Shown piece by piece: positions 6,539-12,723 of a DNA stretch of 14,587 nucleotides. The DNA comes from Oscillospiraceae bacterium. Its GTDB lineage: Bacteria > Bacillota > Clostridia > Christensenellales > Aristaeellaceae. The stretch covers positions 1 to 14,587 of the forward strand of contig JAISBH010000068.1 of the NCBI GenBank assembly GCA_031266295.1. The letters are read 5' to 3'. Each line of letters starts with the position of its first letter. Within the stretch, counting starts at the first letter, position 1. A model generated the notes under the pieces. That model was not told the DNA's origin, searched no databases, and worked only from the letters and a program-made list of their open reading frames with translations. A program made the translations under genes and the position numbers.

Positions 6539-8409
6539 ATCCAAAATATTCTATCGAGCATCTGGATTTATCCGCCGTGCCGTTCAGCCGTAGGCTGGCG
6601 CGGCTGATGGTGCTGTACGGCTATGTGTCGCTGGACGGCGATGCACCGGACATAAAATCCTTCTTCATCAGCTACACCAATTCCGTGACCGACGGTTCCA
6701 GCCGCTACGACCTGATTCGCTTCACGCCGACGCGCAGCGGGCAGCCCGTCGAATGCCGCTACCAGTGCGATCCCGGCAAGCTGACGATTGAGGCGGACGA
6801 CGGCGCGTATGGTAGCGTTGAAGTCGTGTTTGACGGGTACGAGCGTCTGCTTTTCCGGGCAAGCGGCGGATTAGGGCTGCGGTTCCATATCGTGTTCGAG
6901 CCGCACGAGCAGTTTATGGATCGGCTGGACGGGGACGGCACGGTATACGCCGCGTTTCCAACAATCGGCGCGTTCCTGTTCAAGGCCGTTAAGGGTACGC
7001 AGGCGAATAATGGTCATTGGGACGCATGGCGCATATTGCCCGAGGAGACAAATATTGATTGGTCGCCGGATGGCGGCGATCTGTTGGGTTATGTGCAGTA
7101 CGCGTACGAGCTGGTTGAGCAACCCGACGCGCTGGGGGACGTGGACGTACTTGCGCGAGAGAACCGCACCGACTTCGACAACTGGGCAAGCAAGTACGAG
7201 CCTGTGCCCGAGAAATACGCACATCTGCGGCTGTTCGCAGCGTATGTCGTTTGGATCTGCTATTTGGCGCCCAAAGGGCAAGTCAAAACGCCGATGATCT
7301 ATTTCCTGCGCACGGGTGGACTGATGCGCGCGATGGGCTGGCACCAAAGCTATCACGCAATGGCGTTGTGGCGAGATCTCGACCTTGCAGTAGACCTGCT
7401 GTATTCGATGTTCACCCAGCAGGACGCGTACGGCATGATCCCGGACAGCGTGTCCGACCGCTATGTGACGATGCTCGCACCGAAACCGCCTTTCCAGGGA
7501 TTCGCGTTGAGTTATATCTTGGACCACGTGGGGTTGGACACACTAACCGTCGCACATGCCGAAAAGCTCTACGAGCCCATGTGCCGCTGGGCGACCTACT
7601 GGCTGACGTTCCGCGACCGTGACCATGACGGCCTGTGCGCCTATGTGCACGGCGACGAGTCCGGATGGGACGACGCGTCCATCTTCTCAAAGGGTATGCC
7701 TGTGATCGCGCCGGATTTAGCGGCGTTCCTAATCTTGCTGATGGAGGCGTGCGGCAAACTCGCGAAGCGACTTGGCCGAGACGCAGAATCCGTCGAATGG
7801 CTGGCTAAGTCGAAAACGATGCTGACGAAGATGCTACGCACGCTGTGGAATGGTCATAAGTTTATCTGTATAAAGGAAGACACTCGAGAGATCATCGACG
7901 TGGAATCCATTGCGGTGTATCAGCCCATCATACTGGGGATGCGCCTGCCGGAAGAAATCCGAAACGCCATCGGTCGGGCGGTTTACGATCCCGAGACATT
8001 CTTCACCCACACGGGCTTCGCGTCCGAAAGCCAGAAAAGCCCGCTGTACGACGTGACGTACGGCTCTTTCATGCTGGGGATGATTTTAGCCCCCGTTCAA
8101 TTGATGATGACGGTTGGCTTGTGGAATGCGGACCAAAAGGAAGTCGCGGCGGCGAACGCGCGCAACATCCTGGAAGCCGCGCTGGACGTCGGCCCGCAGA
8201 CCATCTTCCGCAGTCCGCATCAGAAGAACCCGAAGCCGACCGGCGCGCGTGCCGTGCTCCCACCGATGAAGGAAGGTATGCGCTGGATGCCCGGTGGTTA
8301 CGGCAGCTGGGGCGCGGGCGTGTTCCTGATACTCGGCAGCCTACTCTGGCACGCGGAACAGGAAAACGACGTAAGACGCGCGGCTGCATCCGCCGAAAAG
8401 GAGGCGTGA
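6535..8409 (+). CDS. Six-hairpin glycosidase-like protein (GH63/GH37-like)
   Basis: The 624-residue protein resembles (alpha/alpha)6-barrel glycosidases of the GH63/GH37 group. An N-terminal beta-rich region (about 1-200) precedes a helical toroid (about 225-610). Visible motifs are GWHQSYHAMALWRDLDLA (268-285), the repeated helix-turn pattern, RDRDHDGLCAYVHGDESGWDD (360-380) and PDLAAFL (393-399). The ESGWD motif corresponds to the segment that carries the general-acid Asp in trehalase, here Asp379. Near the C-terminus GGYGSWGAGVFLIL (587-600) recalls the usual FGWT segment, but I cannot point to the catalytic base Glu, so activity is uncertain. There is no signal peptide, so it should act in the cytoplasm. 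The start is TTG with a strong Shine-Dalgarno sequence. It ends 7 bases before a paralog, and its 3' end supplies that gene's AAAAGGAGG. The substrate is unknown. Confidence 0.75.
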   Translation: MNPKYSIEHLDLSAVPFSRRLARLMVLYGYVSLDGDAPDIKSFFISYTNSVTDGSSRYDLIRFTPTRSGQPVECRYQCDPGKLTIEADDGAYGSVEVVFDGYERLLFRASGGLGLRFHIVFEPHEQFMDRLDGDGTVYAAFPTIGAFLFKAVKGTQANNGHWDAWRILPEETNIDWSPDGGDLLGYVQYAYELVEQPDALGDVDVLARENRTDFDNWASKYEPVPEKYAHLRLFAAYVVWICYLAPKGQVKTPMIYFLRTGGLMRAMGWHQSYHAMALWRDLDLAVDLLYSMFTQQDAYGMIPDSVSDRYVTMLAPKPPFQGFALSYILDHVGLDTLTVAHAEKLYEPMCRWATYWLTFRDRDHDGLCAYVHGDESGWDDASIFSKGMPVIAPDLAAFLILLMEACGKLAKRLGRDAESVEWLAKSKTMLTKMLRTLWNGHKFICIKEDTREIIDVESIAVYQPIILGMRLPEEIRNAIGRAVYDPETFFTHTGFASESQKSPLYDVTYGSFMLGMILAPVQLMMTVGLWNADQKEVAAANARNILEAALDVGPQTIFRSPHQKNPKPTGARAVLPPMKEGMRWMPGGYGSWGAGVFLILGSLLWHAEQENDVRRAAASAEKEA

Positions 8410-8416
8410 TCATAAC

Positions 8417-11400
8417 ATGATACTCTTTGGAAGCAACCTGCCGCTCGACCTCACCGGCGTGCCGTTCACGCGCAAGGGCGCGTTTGTCTCCGTATACCAA
8501 AATCCGCAGGACGGTAAGCTCTATCTTTCGCACTTGCGCAGCGAGCCGGTCGGGAACAAGCGGCCCAATCTGATGGAGCTGTCATTTATGCGCGGCGCGG
8601 AAACGTTGCCTTTCTGGTATGAGTCCGACGAGGCCGTATTGACCGTCCACACGCCCAAAGGCGTCGCGCGATTTACATACGACGGCGAACAAATCCTCCG
8701 CGTTCAGCTTGAGGGAATCTCCCTGCGCGTGACATACGAACCCGAGATGCACGAGGGCGCGGACGTGCGCGCGGCTGACGAACTTGAGGTCGGCCTGAAT
8801 TTCCTGGGCAAACTGCTGTTTAAGGGCATAGCGGGCGAGTTTACCACAAACGCGCGCTGGAATTTCCGCGAGGTAAGGCCGTTCCCGTTCATCGTGGACG
8901 TCACGCCCGGCGCTGACGGCAAGGCTGAGTTGGCCATCCACGAATACTACACAAGCGGTCTCCCGAACGAAACGTACCGCCCGTTCGACGTGTGCGCCGC
9001 CGACAGCCGCGCGGAGTTCGAGGCGTACATCTCGCGGTATTCGACCGTGCCCAAGATCTGGAACCGGGCGGCGCGCATCGCGGCGTGGGTCGTGTGGTCG
9101 CACACGATGGGTCCACGCGGCTCTATCACGGAACCCATCCTATACATGCATAAGCTCCTGCTCGTGCGGACCTTCGTATGGCATCACAGCTTCGCGGCGC
9201 TGTCCGCGCTATCGGACGTAAAGGCCGCGTGGCAGTTCCTGCTGGCGTTCTTCCAGTTCCGCGGCTCGAAATACGGCGGATTGCCGGATCATTCGTCGGA
9301 CCAGATGCAGAGCAACTGGGTCTCCACAAAGCCGCCGCTGTTCGGCTATCCGCTGTGCCAGATACTCGACGAGCGCGACACCTCCGCGCTGACGCGCGCG
9401 GACTATCAACGCGCGTGGGATATGCTTAAGCCCTACCGTGAATGGCGGTTTCGGCATCACGACCACGCAGGGACGGGTTTCCCGGCGTACTACCATGTAG
9501 ACGAATCCGGCTACGACGAGGCGACGCTGTTCGAGGCGGGACTGCCGCTGATCTCGCCGGATTTGATCGCGTACATGATCCTCCTGGACGAGGGACTGTC
9601 GAAGCTGGCGGATCGGCTGAATCTGCCCAGCGAATCCGCGTTCCATCGAAGTGAAAGCGCGCGTCTGCTGGATTTCCTGGTGAACGTGTTGTGGGACGGC
9701 GAGCAGTTTCGCGCGAAGGTTGTCAAGACTGGCGAACTGTATGCGTGCGGCTGCGCGGCTCAGTTGCAGCCAATCCTGCTGGGAAAGCGGCTGCCCCAGC
9801 GTATCATAGACCGAATCAAGGAGCGCGTGCTGGATGAAACCGAATACCTTACGCCGTATGGCGTGACGTCCGAAAACATGAAAAGCCCGCGTTTCTGCGC
9901 CATGTCATTCACGCGCGGGCCGGTGATCGCCCCGGTGAACTGCCTCATCGCGTCCGGACTGTACGACGCAGGCGAGGCAGAAGCCGCGCGTGAGATCGCG
10001 GGGCGCTATCTCCAGGCTATGGCGCAGTACGGTCCCGTGCTCGGCGCGTCCAGCGTGCGTGTGGACCCGCTGACGTTCCAACAGTTGCCGCCATACGAGA
10101 AAGGCCCTATCGGCAGCCCGCTCACGCCGTGGGCGGCGTCCATCTTCCTGTACATGGCGGAGATTTCCCCCAGGCACCCATATAAATGTCTAACAAACGT
10201 CCCTTCGCTCATGGATTATGATACGGAAAGGAAAACCATCATGAAGATCGCAGTCATCGGCGCAACGGGCAAGGCCGGCGCGCTCATCGCAAAGGAAGCC
10301 GCAGATCGCGGGCACGAGGTTACGGCCATCGTGCGCGACCAGTCCAAACTGACCGACAAGCGGTACTCCGTCCTGAGCAAGGACATTTTCGACATCGCGC
10401 CGGAGGACGTGAAGGGCTACGACGCCGTCGTTTCAGCGTACGGCACAGGTTTTGATCCGGAGAGTGCGAAGGGGCATGTCAAGGCCGGGGAACACCTGAT
10501 CGGCGTTTTTTCCCAAACGCCAGACGTGCGGCTGCTTATCGTCGGCGGCGCAGCTAGCCTTTACACCGACCCAAAGAAGAAACATCGCGTGCTGGAGGCC
10601 ATCCCGCCAGAATGGCGGCCGGTGCCTGAGAATCAGGCAAAAGTGCTGGAAGCGCTGAAGGCTTCCACGGTTAAATGGACGTTTTTCTCCCCGGCGGGAT
10701 TGTTCGACGCGAACGGTGGTCGCACGGGCACCTACACGCCTGGCACGGACTTCGCGCTCAAGAACGCGAGCGGTGAGAACTACATCAGCTACGCTGACTA
10801 CGCCGTAGCGATGGTGGACGCAATCGAATCCGGCGAGCACGTCGGAGTGCGGTTCACCGCTGTATCCGACAGGAAGCCCAAGGACAAGGATGCCTACTAC
10901 GGCATCGAGAAAAAGAAGCCCACGTTCGAGGGCATCTCCCGCTACAAGCCTCCCTTCAACTTTGAACTGGCGGGCAAGCAGTTCCATATCTTGATGGATT
11001 TCGGACGCGATATCGACGTGGAGTTTGTCTCCGGTACGCGGCTTATCTGGAAGCAGGGCGACGATCCGGCGTACGATACGACCTACGAGTGCGCAAAGGG
11101 TGCGGCACTGTGCTACTTCATCAACTTTGAACCGAAACAAATCAAGCCGCGCACGGGCATCACGCTGATTGCAGATCTTCAAACGAACCTCGTGACCGTC
11201 TGCTACGCCAAGACGCGCTTCCACCAGCTGCATCCGACGCTCGTCCAGACGACGTTCGACTTCGGCGCGATTGAAGTGGACGGCGTGAAGCCCGGCAAGA
11301 AGCGCCACGGCTACACGACGGACCTCGTCGGCAAGCGTATCCACTGGAAATACGCCCCCGAATGGTCGATTATCCACGTCTACTACCACCCGTATTATAT

Positions 11401-11752
11401 GCGCGGCACGTTTACGCCGGACATGATCGCGCGGATGGAACAGTCGCCCGAACAGCGAGAAGGTTGGGAGGGCAACCCCTACGACGAACGTACGAACTAC
11501 ATCAAGCTTCGCGACGGGCTGTACCTCATTGAGTGCTCCGAGCATTCGATGGCGCGCCGCGACGTGCCGGGTAACAGCCTCTTATTCCTGATGGATACGC
11601 GCCGCGTGCATGACGTAGGCCGCTCATTCGGTCACACGGGCCAGTTCGGCGGGGAGGGCTACTTGCCGGAAAACTACCTGTTCGGCGCGTTCGGTGAGTT
11701 CGTGGAGTCCGACGGTACGGTGGAAAGCAGCCCGCCTTTCTATCAGATATAA
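8417..11752 (+). CDS. Glycosidase-like / NAD(P)-binding / MoaF-like three-part ORF
   Basis: One uninterrupted frame of 1111 codons covers three unrelated parts. Residues 1-585 are a paralog of the preceding glycosidase-like protein: FVWHHSFAALSA (253-264), DESGYDEA (362-369) and PDLIAYMILLDEG (381-393) line up with it, and Asp367 matches its Asp379. Residues 609-818 are an NmrA/YwnB-type NAD(P)-binding domain with IGATGKAG. Residues about 825-1111 are a MoaF-like calycin module (DLVGKRIHWKYAPE, RVHDVGRSFGHTG, FGAFGEFVESDG). Residues 586-608 resemble translated intergenic DNA: they use rarer AT-rich codons, match no family, and contain a perfect Shine-Dalgarno sequence followed by ATG 10241. 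The cell may therefore make two proteins, with a frameshift or lost stop near the C5 tract (10167-10171). AAAAGGAGG at 8396-8404 serves ATG 8417. Confidence 0.75.
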   Translation: MILFGSNLPLDLTGVPFTRKGAFVSVYQNPQDGKLYLSHLRSEPVGNKRPNLMELSFMRGAETLPFWYESDEAVLTVHTPKGVARFTYDGEQILRVQLEGISLRVTYEPEMHEGADVRAADELEVGLNFLGKLLFKGIAGEFTTNARWNFREVRPFPFIVDVTPGADGKAELAIHEYYTSGLPNETYRPFDVCAADSRAEFEAYISRYSTVPKIWNRAARIAAWVVWSHTMGPRGSITEPILYMHKLLLVRTFVWHHSFAALSALSDVKAAWQFLLAFFQFRGSKYGGLPDHSSDQMQSNWVSTKPPLFGYPLCQILDERDTSALTRADYQRAWDMLKPYREWRFRHHDHAGTGFPAYYHVDESGYDEATLFEAGLPLISPDLIAYMILLDEGLSKLADRLNLPSESAFHRSESARLLDFLVNVLWDGEQFRAKVVKTGELYACGCAAQLQPILLGKRLPQRIIDRIKERVLDETEYLTPYGVTSENMKSPRFCAMSFTRGPVIAPVNCLIASGLYDAGEAEAAREIAGRYLQAMAQYGPVLGASSVRVDPLTFQQLPPYEKGPIGSPLTPWAASIFLYMAEISPRHPYKCLTNVPSLMDYDTERKTIMKIAVIGATGKAGALIAKEAADRGHEVTAIVRDQSKLTDKRYSVLSKDIFDIAPEDVKGYDAVVSAYGTGFDPESAKGHVKAGEHLIGVFSQTPDVRLLIVGGAASLYTDPKKKHRVLEAIPPEWRPVPENQAKVLEALKASTVKWTFFSPAGLFDANGGRTGTYTPGTDFALKNASGENYISYADYAVAMVDAIESGEHVGVRFTAVSDRKPKDKDAYYGIEKKKPTFEGISRYKPPFNFELAGKQFHILMDFGRDIDVEFVSGTRLIWKQGDDPAYDTTYECAKGAALCYFINFEPKQIKPRTGITLIADLQTNLVTVCYAKTRFHQLHPTLVQTTFDFGAIEVDGVKPGKKRHGYTTDLVGKRIHWKYAPEWSIIHVYYHPYYMRGTFTPDMIARMEQSPEQREGWEGNPYDERTNYIKLRDGLYLIECSEHSMARRDVPGNSLLFLMDTRRVHDVGRSFGHTGQFGGEGYLPENYLFGAFGEFVESDGTVESSPPFYQI
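10225..10232 (+). promoter_or_regulatory. Internal Shine-Dalgarno before ATG 10241
   Basis: GGAAAGGA at 10225-10232 lies 8 bases before ATG 10241, where the NAD(P)-binding domain begins with MKIAVIGATGKAG. Both spacing and sequence are ideal, which is unexpected inside a coding region and argues that translation starts here. Confidence 0.65.
10241..11752 (+). CDS. NAD(P)-binding (NmrA-like) / MoaF-like fusion, alternative start
   Basis: This is the likely independent gene inside the longer frame: 503 residues from ATG 10241. Residues 1-210 form a Rossmann domain with GATGKAG at 7-13, VRDQSKL after strand 2, IVGGAASLY (100-108) and ISYADYAVAMVDAI near its end, typical of small atypical short-chain dehydrogenases of the YwnB/NmrA kind. 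Residues about 217-503 are a MoaF-like unit that starts YYGIEKKKPTFEGISRYK and is closely similar to the separate protein at 11830-12714. The join at about 10870-10900 is in frame with no stop or in-frame start, so this second fusion looks real. The reaction is unknown; an oxidoreductase delivering to a binding or isomerising calycin partner is an inference. Confidence 0.6.
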   Translation: MKIAVIGATGKAGALIAKEAADRGHEVTAIVRDQSKLTDKRYSVLSKDIFDIAPEDVKGYDAVVSAYGTGFDPESAKGHVKAGEHLIGVFSQTPDVRLLIVGGAASLYTDPKKKHRVLEAIPPEWRPVPENQAKVLEALKASTVKWTFFSPAGLFDANGGRTGTYTPGTDFALKNASGENYISYADYAVAMVDAIESGEHVGVRFTAVSDRKPKDKDAYYGIEKKKPTFEGISRYKPPFNFELAGKQFHILMDFGRDIDVEFVSGTRLIWKQGDDPAYDTTYECAKGAALCYFINFEPKQIKPRTGITLIADLQTNLVTVCYAKTRFHQLHPTLVQTTFDFGAIEVDGVKPGKKRHGYTTDLVGKRIHWKYAPEWSIIHVYYHPYYMRGTFTPDMIARMEQSPEQREGWEGNPYDERTNYIKLRDGLYLIECSEHSMARRDVPGNSLLFLMDTRRVHDVGRSFGHTGQFGGEGYLPENYLFGAFGEFVESDGTVESSPPFYQI

Positions 11753-11764
11753 GTCGGATATAAT
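11737..11764 (+). promoter_or_regulatory. Candidate promoter before the single MoaF-like gene
   Basis: A perfect TATAAT (11759-11764) sits just after the preceding stop codon, with TTTCTA (11737-11742) 16 bases upstream as a weak -35. Transcription would start near 11771. This could give the two downstream MoaF-like genes a transcript separate from the glycosidase-like genes. Confidence 0.4.
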
Positions 11765-11787
11765 TTCGGTATTAACATCGGTCGAAA

Positions 11788-11810
11788 CAGCGACGAGTCT
11801 CTGTCGACTG
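11788..11810 (+). promoter_or_regulatory. Small hairpin in the 11753-11829 gap
   Basis: CAGCGAC (11788-11794) pairs with GTCGACTG (11803-11810) with one bulged A and an 8-base loop. There is no following T-run, so it is not an evident terminator. It lies in the leader of the next gene, 20 bases before its start. Confidence 0.25.
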
Positions 11811-11829
11811 TTAGAAGGGAGTTAAGATT

Positions 11830-12714
11830 ATGGCGGAGAAACCGTATTTCGGGATACATGGCGCGGCGCCTAAATTCGAGGGGATGAGCCGCTACCGCGA
11901 TCCGCTGAACTACGACCTTGCGGGGCGATCGTTCTGTTTGACGTTCGACGACGGTGAAGGCGTATTCGTCGAGTTTAAGACGGGCGACGTACTGCTGTAC
12001 GCGCCGTTTGGCACAGCGGGCACGATTGAGCGCTACGATTGCGCAAAGGGCGCGCAGACCGTCTACTTCGTCAACTTTGAATTAACGGCGAAAAAACCGC
12101 GCACGAACATCACGCTGATCCTCGACACGGAGGAGCATCTACTCACGCAGGTGACGACGATCACGGGCTTTGACGAGAAGTACCCCTACCTGTGCGACAG
12201 TTCGTTCAAGTTCGGCACAGCGTTGACCGCCGGACTGGAGCCGCCCGCCGGAAAGCGTCACGCGTTTACGCGGGATCTCATCGGCAAGCGCATCCATTGG
12301 CATTACGCGCCCGACGTCGAGATCGTGCACATCTATTACTGTGCGGACTACTGCCGTGTGATGATGCCCCCCGGCGTCAAGTGGGGGGACATACCCGCCG
12401 CAGACTTTAATGCCATGCTGGAAGGAAAGCCCTACGACGAGAAAGCTGCATACATCAAAATCAAGGAGAACCTATATCTCGTGAGCGTCGTCGAGCAGAA
12501 CATGGCCAAAACAGGCTTCACGGGCAACAGCCTCTTGTTCCTCATCGATACCCACCGCGTGCACGACGTGGGCCGCTCGTTCGGCCACACGGGGTATGGC
12601 ACGCCCGAGGGCGTCCGCAGCGAGAACTATATCTTCGGCGCATTCGGCGATTTTGTTGAATCGGACGGCTATTGGGAAGCCAAGCCGAACATCTACCTGA
12701 ATAAGCAAGATTAA
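11830..12714 (+). CDS. MoaF-like calycin-domain protein
   Basis: This 294-residue protein resembles the MoaF family, which has two similar calycin-like beta-barrel halves. The N-terminal half shows YDLAGRSFCLTFDDGEG (28-44) and VYFVNFE (78-84). The C-terminal half shows TRDLIGKRIHWHYAP (147-161), VHIYY (166-170), IKENLYLVSVVEQ (211-223), RVHDVGRSFGHTG (243-255) and FGAFGDFVESDG (269-280). It is clearly the closest local relative of the MoaF part of the gene before it. MoaF was named from a molybdenum cofactor gene cluster, but no other such gene is present, so a Moco role is not supported. ATG 11830 has AAGGGAG at 11815-11821, 8 bases upstream. No signal peptide is seen, so it is probably cytoplasmic. 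Ligand or reaction unknown. Confidence 0.8.
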   Translation: MAEKPYFGIHGAAPKFEGMSRYRDPLNYDLAGRSFCLTFDDGEGVFVEFKTGDVLLYAPFGTAGTIERYDCAKGAQTVYFVNFELTAKKPRTNITLILDTEEHLLTQVTTITGFDEKYPYLCDSSFKFGTALTAGLEPPAGKRHAFTRDLIGKRIHWHYAPDVEIVHIYYCADYCRVMMPPGVKWGDIPAADFNAMLEGKPYDEKAAYIKIKENLYLVSVVEQNMAKTGFTGNSLLFLIDTHRVHDVGRSFGHTGYGTPEGVRSENYIFGAFGDFVESDGYWEAKPNIYLNKQD

Positions 12715-12723
12715 GGAGATAAC

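Noticed and set aside
10433..11545. 370-codon open frame on the minus strand
   Set aside because: It is antisense to the NAD(P)-binding/MoaF-like frame. GC-rich third positions suppress stops on the opposite strand; no start signal or family motif is seen.
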